Source: Brachyhypopomus gauderio (lineage: Eukaryota > Chordata > Actinopteri > Gymnotiformes > Hypopomidae). Taken from it: a stretch of 64,000 bases of DNA. The notes under the pieces were generated by a model that was given only the letters and a program-made list of their open reading frames with translations, had not been told where the DNA came from and did not search any database. The DNA is taken from NCBI RefSeq assembly GCF_052324685.1, contig NC_135211.1:51597682-51661681 (forward strand). Reading direction: 5' to 3'. Numbering within the stretch: position 1 is the first letter of the stretch; each line of letters opens with the position of its first letter. This document shows, in pieces, positions 11,701-19,920 of the stretch. A program made the position numbers and the translations under genes.

Positions 11701-12724
11701 TATCCACAAGTGTGTTACTTGCCGAAGGCTCAGGGGTGAGAACAAAATACAGAAAATGGCAGACTTACCTGCGGACAGAGTAAGCATGGAGCCTCCATTT
11801 ACATATGTAGGAGTTGATGTGTTCGGGCCGTGGACCGTCTCCACTCGCCGCACAAGGGGAGGTCATGCTAATGACAAGAGATGGGCAGTACTATTCACTT
11901 GCTTGAGCATAAGGGCAATTCACATCGAGATCATTGAAAGTATGGACACCTCTTCTTTCATAAATGCCATGAGACGTCTCATTGCTCTTCGCGGCCCAGT
12001 GAGGCAGATACGGTCGGATCGGGGAACCAACTTTATAGGAGCATGCAGAGAGTTGAACATCTCTTCCAACTTAGATGAGAGCAAATTGTCTAGATTTCTC
12101 ACAGATCAAGGATGTTCTTGGGTCTTTAACCCACCCCATGCCTCACACATGGGGGGTGCATGGGAGCGGATGATCGGTGTCACCCGAAAAATTCTGGATT
12201 CTATGATGCTGCAAACTCGACCCGTGAAGATGACTCATGAAGTTCTAAGCACATTCATGGCTGAGGTGACTGCTATAGTGAATTCCAGGCCTCTGATACC
12301 TGTTTCTTCAGATCCTGAGGACCCTTTCGTCTTAACACCTGCAACTCTACTCACACAAAAGACCGGTTCCTGCCCTGTTCCCCCAGGTCAGTTTAGTGGG
12401 GCTGACCTTTACAGACGCCAGTGGAAACATGTCCAAAGTTTGGCAAACACCTTCTGGGACAGGTGGCAAAAACAATACCTGTGTACACTTCAACCAAGAA
12501 GGAAGTGGCGAAACGACGAGAACAACATTACGGAAGGGAGCGTGGTGCTTGTGAAAGACTGTCAGTCGAAGCGAAATGACTGGCCATTAGGCCGCATCAG
12601 TAAAGTGTTACCAAGTGAAGATGGGAGAGTTCGCAAAGTAGAAATCAAGGTTGCAGATAAAGAAGGGACTAAACTTTTCTTGAGACCTGTCACGCAAGTA
12701 GTGACGCTGCTTCCGGCTGAGTAA
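8786..12724 (+). CDS. BEL/Pao Pol: A17 protease remainder, reverse transcriptase, RNase H, integrase
   Basis: The frame is open from 8753 inside the piggyBac end; true Pol sequence begins at the TTAA 8786-8789 and stops at TAA 12722-12724. Counting residues from 8753: the rest of the Pao protease domain (to about 135, with LLGRDM), reverse transcriptase (about 225-500, catalytic YVDD at 448-451), RNase H (FSDAS near 628, ELCAAVLG, FTDSK near 701), integrase zinc-binding HHCC module (about 940-990, ending CVTCRRLRG), DDE core (VDVFGPW near 1021, RSDRGTNF near 1084, GGAWERM near 1133) and a C-terminal DUF5641-like module (about 1215-1320). All visible catalytic motifs are present. BEL elements normally carry gag and pol as one frame; here only the piggyBac insertion divides it. 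Confidence 0.95.
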   Translation, partial: LNSQSFPYTLKTCAGVTEVSGRRAYGFQVSSIDGKVTLPLPTLIECNEIPDNRSEIPTPQAAQHHPHLKPIAKQIPELDHDAPIMILLGRDMIRIHKAREQINGPHDAPYAVRLDLGWVLVGNVCLGRVHKPSSAEVFFTNTLEKGRCSLFEPCPNTYRVREGVCTAKTSRTPKDVLDKTLSQGESKCHVGGDIFKRTEHDEKPGHSIEDLTFLRIMKEGFYKNEGNSWVAPLPFKLQRRRLPNNREQAFNRFRSLQRSFLKRPDMKEHFFGFMQKLLENSHAERAPPLQTQEECWYLPLFGVYHPKKPGQIRVVFDSSCQCEGVSLNDVLLTGPDLNNNLLGVLMRFRKEAVAITSDIQQMFHCFIVRPQDRNFLRFFWYEDNNENKDVVEFRMNVHVFGNSPSPAVAIYGLRQAAREREVEYGADAREFVERDFYVDDGLKSLPTAIAAIDLLKRVQSMLAFSNLRLHKITSNCKEVMSAFPSEDQASCLRNLDLGSDTAPVQRTLGVAWDLKNDTFTFQVSGDSKPFTRRGVLSTVNSLYDPLGFAAPVIIQGKAFLRDLTTHSQDWDEPLPLSKRELWERWRDSLQELQSLHIPRAYTQASLSTSLRRELCVFSDASVSAIGAVAYLRVLDTEGNYQTGFILGKARLAPRPDLTIPRLELCAAVLGVDVADVIRADIDIEFDKVTFFTDSKIVLGYINNEKRRFYVFVSNRVQRIRRSSQPSQWCYVSSDQNPADLATRGVPAADLKETTWLTGPAFLLQSDQTTCHERTFDLINPDDDLDVRPEVMTLATVAMDPHLGAGRFSRFSTWKSLIRGVSGLMHIAASFRKDCDTDPRGCKGWHHCAVPRDVNELIRAKNIIIKAVQAEVYAKELQCISSGEKLPKGSPLLNLSPVTGEDGFLRVGGRISQACIPDEEKKPIIIPGRHHIAVLIARHYHEQCQHQGRHFTEGTVRAAGYWIVGGKRCICSLIHKCVTCRRLRGENKIQKMADLPADRVSMEPPFTYVGVDVFGPWTVSTRRTRGGHANDKRWAVLFTCLSIRAIHIEIIESMDTSSFINAMRRLIALRGPVRQIRSDRGTNFIGACRELNISSNLDESKLSRFLTDQGCSWVFNPPHASHMGGAWERMIGVTRKILDSMMLQTRPVKMTHEVLSTFMAEVTAIVNSRPLIPVSSDPEDPFVLTPATLLTQKTGSCPVPPGQFSGADLYRRQWKHVQSLANTFWDRWQKQYLCTLQPRRKWRNDENNITEGSVVLVKDCQSKRNDWPLGRISKVLPSEDGRVRKVEIKVADKEGTKLFLRPVTQVVTLLPAE

Positions 12725-12795
12725 CGGAAGAACTGATGAGGTTTTTTTGTCATTTAGGTTAACGGTAGTGGTATCCACAGATACCAGGCGGGGAG

Positions 12796-13252
12796 TGTAT
12801 TGTCAGTCTATGTATGGGGTGGGTTTGAGACTTCTATTTTGACGAGGTGTAGTTTGAGGTTCATTTTGATGATGTCACCAACACTGTGTTAGTTCAGGAA
12901 GTGCATTGTCAGTATATGAGAAGAGAGTCTCATGTCTGCATGTTGTAATCAATTGCCATCTGTTACATCTCTCGCCTTTCAGATGTACTGTCGGTATGTT
13001 AGTTTCTCAACATAAGTTTGAATCATATTCTGTTTATATTTGTTGCTTGTTGCTTAGATGACATGTATTACGATGGTACAGCTCTAACTCTGCCATATAG
13101 CAATTGTTAATATGCTATTTTATTCTTTGTAGTTTTACCCTACTTCCATTCAACCATTAAACAAGAAGAACTGGAATCCTCTTCAGCGTGGTGATTGGGA
13201 GAGGAGTTGTTTGTCTGCTGACTTGTGCAGGGCGTATAAGGGTGGCAGAACA
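12796..13252 (+). repeat. 3' LTR of BEL/Pao retrotransposon
   Basis: 457 bp matching the 5' LTR at every base I compared. It is preceded by a purine-rich run (GGCGGGGAG, about 12787-12795) suitable as polypurine tract. Immediately after it the right half of the pogo-like element resumes. Confidence 0.95.
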
Positions 13253-13554
13253 CTTTGCAACGAGTAACAGTACGTACGGTGTATACAGTACAGTATATCA
13301 ATACTACAAACGTTTTTTGTAGTACTGTAATAACTATTTCTCCTACATTTATTTTATTGTTTAATTATACATGTTGCGTGTGCCTTTATTAATAAAGAAA
13401 ATGTCTTTTTTTCCACATTTACGCTAGTTTTGTGACTTTTTTAAGGACCGGAACCAATTACAATACTTTGTTAAATTGCTTCGAGAACCGAGCAGTTCAA
13501 GATACGAGCACGGGTCTGGAACGGATTAAACTCGTATCTCGAGGTACCACTGTA

Positions 13555-13972
13555 TTGTGATGACGGTCACAGAGGGGCTGATGACATCAGTGAACAGGAC
13601 ATGACAAGGACTTCCAGGCTGTATTTAATTTACCAATGAATATTTCACATTGGGTGTTGAGTTCATTTGTATGTATGTGGTTTAGTTGTGTCCATATTTC
13701 TTTTTTTTTAAACACGTTAGCAGTTGTTACCACGCATGCGATGTGTGTACATTTTATTTAACCCTCCTCAACTTTCACCACCAACTTATTGTCAGTTGCT
13801 CCATTTTAAATAAATAAATAAATAAAATGTTCAGTACAAGCTTACAGTTTCTTTATTCATTTCCACCAATGCCAAAGTGTTTTTGGAATGAGCTCAGTTT
13901 ATTGTCAGACAGTTTGTACACTTGGAGCTTTTGTGCACAGAAAACCCAGACAAAACTGTGACCTACTCACAT
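13555..13972. other. Intergenic stretch without recognised genes
   Basis: Ordinary AT-rich sequence. It contains a short (TAAA)n run near 13808-13828 and nothing I can assign to a gene or element. Confidence 0.5.
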
Positions 13973-14406
13973 TGTCACGTAGGGCACCACCCCCTCTCCT
14001 AGCTGTCACTCTGGGTTCCCTTGTGTCTGCGTTTACTTGCCTGTTCATCCCGCCCTGCTCGTTTGTCTCCGTGATTCCTCGTTTGTAGCCACGCCCCTGT
14101 ATTATCATTCCCACCTGTTCCTTGTTTCAGACCTGTGTATATTTGCCCCTGAGTCTCCCTTGTCCTTCGTCTGGTATTTTGGATGTTTGGTTTGTCATTG
14201 CCCGTGGTTTGTTCCTGCTTTATATTCCTTACCTGTTTCTCGTGTTTTCTGTTTGTCATGCCTGTGTACGCCTGTTTTACGGACTGCCCTCCTATTATGA
14301 ACCCGGACTGGCTTAGCGACGATGATGATGGTATGCCCTTGAATAAATCTCGCTCTTCTCACCATTTGTGTCTGTTCTCTCGCTCCGCAGCGCGAGCTTC
14401 GTTACA
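13973..14406 (+). mobile_element. Solo LTR (TGTCACG family)
   Basis: 434 bp starting TGTCACGTAGGG and ending TTCGTTACA, with a perfect 5-bp duplication CACAT at 13968-13972 and 14407-14411. It contains AATAAA (about 14341) in the 3' half as expected for R/U5. No internal coding region remains, so this is a recombined solo LTR. Confidence 0.88.
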
Positions 14407-14588
14407 CACATTCAGAATTTTATAACAAAATATACTGTTATGACCAATGACCTCCTACGCAGGTTCACAGGTTTATAATGTAAACCCATATTTTTTTAAA
14501 TAATGAGGATGTTCTTTCAGTATGGATAGCAATAAGGATACATTTCTTTTATATACTCTGTTCTCTCAGGAGGTAGTTTAATTGGGCC

Positions 14589-14632
14589 TGTCACTCTACA
14601 GCCCCTGACCACTCCCCTTTGGGCGTGTGGTT
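14589..14632 (+). mobile_element. LTR fragment, 5' end only
   Basis: Begins TGTCACTCTACAGCCCC and continues with the CCCTTTGGGCGTGTG motif, matching the first about 40 bp of the solo LTR at 20996. It is truncated where the 39-bp minisatellite starts. Confidence 0.6.
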
Positions 14633-14639
14633 ACTAGTG

Positions 14640-14822
14640 AAATAGTTAAGCTAATGTTAGGGGGTGTGGTTAATATTGAAATAGTTAAGCTGATGTTAGG
14701 GGGTGTGGTTAATATTGAAATAGTTAAGCTGATGTTAGGGGGTGTGGTTAATATTGAAATACTTAAGCTGATGTTAGGGGGTGTGGTTAATATTGAAATA
14801 CTTAAGCTGATGTTAGGGGTTT
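14640..14822 (+). repeat. 39-bp minisatellite
   Basis: Nearly five copies of a 39-bp unit (AAATAGTTAAGCTGATGTTA followed by GGGGGTGTGGTTAATATTG), starting at 14640, 14679, 14718, 14757 and 14796. A 1.5-copy version lies in the intron of lectin gene A at about 1913-1970, followed by the same downstream sequence (TCAGAACTCTCAGAGCAGAA). Noncoding: its open frame exists only because 39 is divisible by three. Confidence 0.9.
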
Positions 14823-14862
14823 TCAGAACTCTCAGAGCAGAAGTTTGAACTGAAGGATGTGG

Positions 14863-15052
14863 CCCATTAGGAAACCCGACAACTGAGGGTCGTGTCTTGG
14901 TGCTAGTTGACAGCTGGTTATCGTTTCTTTCTTTTAGATTTGTCACAGGTTTTGTGTTGGTGCACGTTATTCATTAAATCCTCTTTTTCCCCCCGAGACT
15001 GGCGTGATCGCTTCCTTCTTTATTTGGACTCTTTCGCCCATCACTCAATGGG
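14863..15052 (+). mobile_element. Fragment of LTR related to the LTR at 39593
   Basis: Shares ACTGAGGGTCGT, a GTTGACNGCTGGT motif, ATTAAA and CTGGCGTGATCGCTTCCT in the same order as 39705-39890. Both ends are incomplete; the insertion cuts the duplicated lectin intron. Confidence 0.6.
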
Positions 15053-15214
15053 CGAAGGAGTGCAAATAAGTACAATATTGTTGTAGTTTTAGGTACAACA
15101 ATATTTGTAGACAAATATTATAAATACTCTATTTCAGAACTCTCAGAGCTGAGGTCTGAGCTAAAGGGTATCAGAACGGTGATCAGACATTGAATCTGAT
15201 TCTCTGAATTTCAG

Positions 15215-15359
15215 GTACTGGGCTAAGGGGCAGCCAGACAATGCCCATGATGAAGACTGTGGTGAGATTATGATGCTTAAAAGGCTGACAGGTTGGAATG
15301 ACTGGATTTGCTCTAATAAAAACAAGTGGATCTGTGAATTGGCCGATCCTGATATTTAA
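15215..15359 (+). pseudogene. Orphan C-type lectin terminal exon (QPD type)
   Basis: Follows an acceptor (GAATTTCAG at 15206-15214) and reads YWAKGQPDNAHDEDC ... GWNDW ... KWICE to a TAA at 15357-15359. QPD is the galactose-type version of the EPN Ca2+-site motif; WND is intact. The exon and about 80 bp of preceding intron match lectin gene A (2000-2204), but no other lectin exons lie between 2204 and 15215, so this is either a stray duplicate or the terminal exon of a gene broken by insertions. It could still serve as an alternative last exon for gene A. Confidence 0.8.
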
Positions 15360-15489
15360 AAAATGTTTGCTAGAATTACCATGTTGACTAATGCATGTAT
15401 ACAAACATTTGAACATTTAACAGTTTATATTCAAAATATAGTACATACCCGATACTGCATGTGATGGCAGACTACACACTAAGTAGGTT

Positions 15490-16004
15490 GACTCCGAACT
15501 TTACTTCCTGCGCCCGGGCACTCTCCTACAAGTGAACATCCTCCCCCCTACCTTCTCAAACCTCCAGAGGGCAGTAACAACTCCTGTCGGTTACTTCCTA
15601 ACACAACAGGTCAGCCCAGACGCCACCAGAGGGCGCGCACGGGCACACTTTTACAATCACTCACACCCACACCTACACTGTGCACACCCTCTCACTCCAA
15701 GCCACTCCCATTATCACTTTCCCCTCAGTATTGACACCTGTGCCTCATCAAGACAAGGCATACTAAAAGCCTGCAGGTCGTGCAGTCCAGTGCTGCACAA
15801 TCATCCCTGATCTTTACCTTGCATCGTGGGAAGTAACCTGCACTCTCTTTCAAGCTTCCTGTCACCTGTGGAACTCTTCTTTGGACTCTTGAGTATTCGT
15901 CTTACGTTACATTTGCCAAGTGGCCTGAGTTCCTGTGTTATTTTGTGATGAATAATAATAGCTTTATGATACAGCCTCCTGCCGCCTCTGTGCCCATGTC
16001 ACAA
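15490..16004 (+). mobile_element. LTR-like sequence related to solo LTR at 21478
   Basis: Shares CAAGCCACT, TGACACCTGT and CCTGCAGGTCGTGCAGTCCA-type blocks in order with 21478-21866 and ends GTCACA like that family. The 5' boundary and a target duplication could not be fixed. Confidence 0.5.
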
Positions 16005-16089
16005 ATATACAGTATGTATGTATAAATTAATAAATGTATGAATTTATTGTATATTTTAATAAAACAATGTTTTATTGTTTGTTTGAATT

Positions 16090-16093
<4 letters not shown>

Positions 16094-16136
<43 letters not shown>
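16094..16136. repeat. (CT)n microsatellite
   Basis: About 21 uninterrupted CT dinucleotides. Confidence 0.95.
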
Positions 16137-16141
<5 letters not shown>

Positions 16142-16280
16142 AACACACTCACACACAAACCAGACATCTCTTCTTACTTCAGTTAATTCACATTGTACAT
16201 TGTCTTAAATTATATGTTCACTACTTTCTTAATTACTTTACCTAGAGCTATTGTAGCTCACACACAAACTTCAGCCTGCA

Positions 16281-16306
16281 CCCCCCCCCCCCCCCCCCCC
16301 CCCCCC
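16281..16306. repeat. Poly(C) tract
   Basis: 26 consecutive C residues, a likely length-variable or assembly-uncertain site. Confidence 0.9.
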
Positions 16307-16309
16307 AAA

Positions 16310-17030
16310 AACTGCCACCCCTGCTAAGCAAGGTACCCCTGAGGTTCCAGTGTGGCACACAGGAAGCTCAATTGTTTTTATTCCTGTATGTCTGTGTCTG
16401 CCTGTCCGTGTGTTTTTCCCCAACCCATTGCTTCCTTTTGTGCCTGTGGTGGGTATTTAAGTGTGTGTCTCGTCCTTGTTCCTCGTCAGTTATTGTTGGA
16501 CTCGTAAAGTTGGTGTTTTGTGTTTATCTGTTTAGTGCAGTGACGACAGATGTACTTTGTATGGCTGTGCTGTTTTAATCTATGCCTGTTGTTATTTGAC
16601 AACCACCAGGTGTCACTGTTCTGCCATCAATTTTCAGTGTTCCAGGCACCATCAGGAAAAAGCCCCACAAGCTTCATGTCTGTTCATCACTACAAACAAC
16701 CCTATACTGGTCTAAAAATGTTCTTTTAGCAATGGTATGATACTGTGAAAAATAGATACACAATCCATCATTGAAAAGTGGTACCAGGTATCTTCATGGC
16801 AGCTTCCTGGTTTAAGAAATATTCAAAAAGTCCAGATAAATGTCAGAGCAAATTTCAGTAGGTCATAATTTGGTCATAATTTTGATGGGAGGGAAAGACT
16901 GAATGCTGTTCATATTATGGCCATTTAGACGTTCTGTTAACCACACTAGTACAGAGGTTTCTGCTTTGTGATCTTATTGCTTATTATGACATGACCGTCA
17001 TATGTCTGTCTTCTCTTTTAACACAGCAGG
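16310..17030. other. Noncoding stretch, no firm assignment
   Basis: 16370-16620 has the T/G-rich look and TATTTAAG box of the LTRs elsewhere in the window, but I found no matching termini. The rest is unremarkable. Confidence 0.4.
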
Positions 17031-17040
17031 CAGGAGCATG

Positions 17041-17064
17041 TACACCCGCATACATACATACATA

Positions 17065-17106
<42 letters not shown>

Positions 17107-17122
17107 CACACACACACACATA
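17041..17122. repeat. (CA)n microsatellite
   Basis: An interrupted CA array with CATA and CG variants at its edges. Confidence 0.95.
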
Positions 17123-17171
17123 CACATGCAGGCAACTCAACTCAACGCACTCAAGCACGCACGCACACCCA

Positions 17172-17480
17172 GGCAACACGGTGGTTTGGTGGTTAGCAAG
17201 TTTGCCTCTCAGCACTTGGGTCTTTGGTTCAAGTCCCTATCTGAGTGGAGTTTCTATATTCTCCCTGTGGCTGCATGGGTTTCCTCCAGGGTCTCTGGTT
17301 TCCTCCAACAGTCCAAAAACAGAGATTAGGTAAATTAGTAGTCCCTGACAAAAATTTCCCCGAGTGTGTGTGACTGTGTGTCTCTTCATGTTCAATAAAA
17401 TACATGTGTCTGTGCATGAATGTTTGTGTGCTTGTATGCCCAGTGGTGGATGGTGCTCTGTCACTAGGGTCTGTCCTCTC
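17172..17480 (+). mobile_element. tRNA-derived SINE, DANA/HE1-like
   Basis: The head GGCAACACGGTGG...TGGTTAGCAAG and GGTTCAAGTCC are degenerate RNA polymerase III A and B boxes. The following body (GTGGAGTTTCTATATTCTCCC, TGGGTTTCCTCCAGG, CAACAGTCCAAAAACA) is the conserved body of common fish tRNA SINEs. The 3' limit is uncertain. Confidence 0.7.
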
Positions 17481-17833
17481 TCCCCTTCCTGCACCCCATT
17501 CAGTCCCCCAGGAGGCTGTGGATTCTGGTAGAGAGAATGCTGGACCAAGTTATTTGAGTGACTGCTGCTTCTCATAAGTGTGTGATTGGTTGTGTAAGGT
17601 GTCATGTTAGAATAAAGGAAGCAATGAAACCATACAATTTATGGTATTGTCTATCATGCATTCAGCCCTCAAAGGACTCCAGTACCCAGAATTCCACAGG
17701 CTGTCTTGGTCATCCACCCCTCATTATTGAGTGACACCTGTTTCCCATTTACTGACATACCTGGACTCATTCATTTGTTATTTTGTGTTTGACAAGTATT
17801 GCCAAATTTAGTTTTGATGACAAAATTGTTGAT

Positions 17834-18535
17834 TGCAGCCTAAGTAGACCGCATCGACCGCAGCCCACGGAGGGCACACACTTCGAAGGCCAGGTAGGCT
17901 GCATCTCACGGCTGTTAAACGAGACAGTCTAGTCTTCGCAAGACGTATGTATGTTTGCGTGACCACGCTCTGCCCCGTTACATACGTGTTACATACGTTA
18001 CATACGTGTTAGCGAGCTGTCCGACAAAATGGAGCCAGAAACCGCTTTTTTTTCTGTTATTGGTTTTTTTTGAAGAACTAGGCATTATCTGTCGACAAAA
18101 TTCAATGTATTTGAAAAACATTACACTTTAGTAAATACTCAAAGCACAGGTTTACCTGCAATAACATTAATAATTTTACAATATATTAATTATTATATAA
18201 TAATTATAATAATAATAATAATGTTATTTAGCATCTCATTGCAGTATAAATTTCCATATTTAAAAAATACCTACATTTAAAAACGAATTCTTTGGCCTGT
18301 ACACTAGACTCAGCCATGTCGCCTGTTTATTGTTCATAAAGCAATGAATCCTGGGATATCGTGGGACGCGAAGGATACTCAGATGCATCATTCGTTTTTG
18401 GGGTTTTGAAGGCTACATTCGTCGGCCGCATAAGGAGGAGCCTGCGAATTGGGACAGCCTTCGGCGCGGCATATTGACATAACTGGCCTACAAATGCGCA
18501 CTTCGTGGGCTGCAGCCCCTGACTTGACATGCACC
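17834..18535. mobile_element. Unclassified TIR DNA transposon, copy 2
   Basis: Collinear with 2430-3075, starting GCAGCCTAAGTAGACC and ending GGCTGCAGCCCCTGACTTGA. The outermost left inverted repeat is lost. It has an (AAT)n-rich expansion at 18180-18225 and a 16-bp tandem duplication around 17985-18010 that copy 1 lacks. Confidence 0.7.
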
Positions 18536-18775
18536 CTCTTTCAGTAGCCTGCGGTAAACGAGTAAACAAACCAGTTTTGCTTCAGTGGTTCACCTTCAAC
18601 TACTAATAACCCTAGTGATCTACATAGCGGTGATGGCTAGCTAGCTAGCTAGAAGCTGCTTCTGTGCAAAATTCGTCATTTATTCTTTATAAAATTATTT
18701 TTACTTTTTTTAATGATTTCGTTTTTGTCTTTTGCCTAGATGTTTGCTTTGTAGATGTGAAAGTATAGTATAGAA

Positions 18776-19088
18776 CAGGGGTAATCAACTATATTGTTCC
18801 GCGGGCCAAATTTGGCAGATAGCTCTGACCAGCGGTCCAGGGGACGGGAGGGGGGGTGGCAAACGTAAGTTGTTGAGGGGGGTGGGGGGGGGGGGGTGGC
18901 GGTGAACGTAACACTCGTGACGGAGTGTTTTTTTCAATAGCGTTGAAATAAGTGCTCCGGTTTAAAATTAATTACTTAATGGGATGGCATTTGGGTCCGT
19001 ATCCAGTTAATCAGGAACGGGATTGGGTCCGGACAGGACTGCGTTCGGGTCCGGATCCAGACCGCGGTCCGCCTGTTCGTGACCTCTG
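18776..19088. mobile_element. hAT-type MITE
   Basis: 313 bp with ends CAGGGGTAATCAACTATATT and (reverse complement of right end) CAGAGGTCACGAACAGGCGG, and a perfect 8-bp duplication GTATAGAA at 18768-18775 and 19089-19096. The interior is GC-rich with a poly-G run (about 18877-18897) and no open frame. Confidence 0.88.
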
Positions 19089-19278
19089 GTATAGAATAAT
19101 CTAGATGAGTGGATATGTTTTGGCTAAGCTGATGTCAACTCTGTAGTTTGTAGTTTGGTGTACACATTTCTATATACTTGTATACTACTATATATTACAT
19201 GTTTGACTATTTTTGTGAAGCAAACACTTGAGCAAACATATTTCAAGCATCAATATTATTGATCTCTTTCAGTAAATG

Positions 19279-19670
19279 TGTCAGGAACAGCACGTGACTG
19301 CCGAATTAGTCCTTACACCTGCCGCTCGTTTACTCCCACATTCACGAATACTTAGGCTTCCCCCTCTCACTTCCGGGTTGTGAAGTATTGTTGGCATGCA
19401 ACTTACAAAGCGTTATCTCTCCGTGATTGATCTCCTGTGTATTGACCTCTGCTCTCGTTCCAGACCTAGTTCCCAGCCTAGCCCTCTTGTACCTCCAGCC
19501 CTCTGTCTAGCCGGCGTGAACTTGGACCGTCCTGACCTCAACCACCGCACTCTTACACTTCACACACTCTACGGAGTTATTCACCTGTACGAGTACTCGG
19601 TACTCACTTTAAACAATAAAACCACTGCATTCCGCAATTGGATCTGTGTCTTCCTGGTTGGATCGTTACA
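19279..19670 (+). mobile_element. Solo LTR
   Basis: 392 bp starting TGTCAGGAACAG and ending GGATCGTTACA, with the 5-bp duplication AAATG at 19274-19278 and 19671-19675 and AATAAA near 19615. No internal region remains. Confidence 0.88.
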
Positions 19671-19920
19671 AAATGTGTAGTTTCATATAAAATATGAAAG
19701 AATTTTTGAAAATGTGCCTCATATTTTCAGGTTTAGGACCATATTATTTATTTATGCAATACTCTAAGTCAATGTAACCTCATTAGGAAGAGAGCTGAGA
19801 TTGTTCTGAACATTTTGATATGAGACGTGGGTAAAATGCTATAATTATGTTTAGAGACACATTTATGAAACCATGCTTAAACAGCAAAAATGCCCAAAGT
19901 TCTTAACTCCAGATAGAGGC

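Larger units (their letters stand above)
2230..13552. mobile_element. pogo/Tigger-like DNA element split by nested insertions
   Basis: The left end starts CAGTGGTACCTCGAGATACG at 2230 and the right end is its exact reverse complement finishing at 13552; both are flanked by TA (2228-2229, 13553-13554), the Tc1/mariner target. The element's own sequence is only 2230 to about 2408, about 3085-3259 and 13253-13552 (the last with AATAAA near 13390); the rest is inserted DNA. No transposase of its own is visible, so it was probably a short nonautonomous copy. Assignment to pogo/Tigger rests on the TA target and TIR style. Confidence 0.8.

Noticed and set aside
3260..13252. A definite target duplication for the BEL element
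   Set aside because: Only CTTT matches, and only if the LTR is taken to begin one base later than TG; too weak to claim.
14037..14425. Hydrophobic plus-strand frames resembling small membrane proteins
   Set aside because: They lie wholly inside the solo LTR at 13973-14406; T/G-rich LTR sequence yields such frames by chance.
17172..17245. A tRNA gene, from A- and B-box-like motifs
   Set aside because: No cloverleaf with a usable anticodon stem; the downstream body is that of a fish tRNA-derived SINE.
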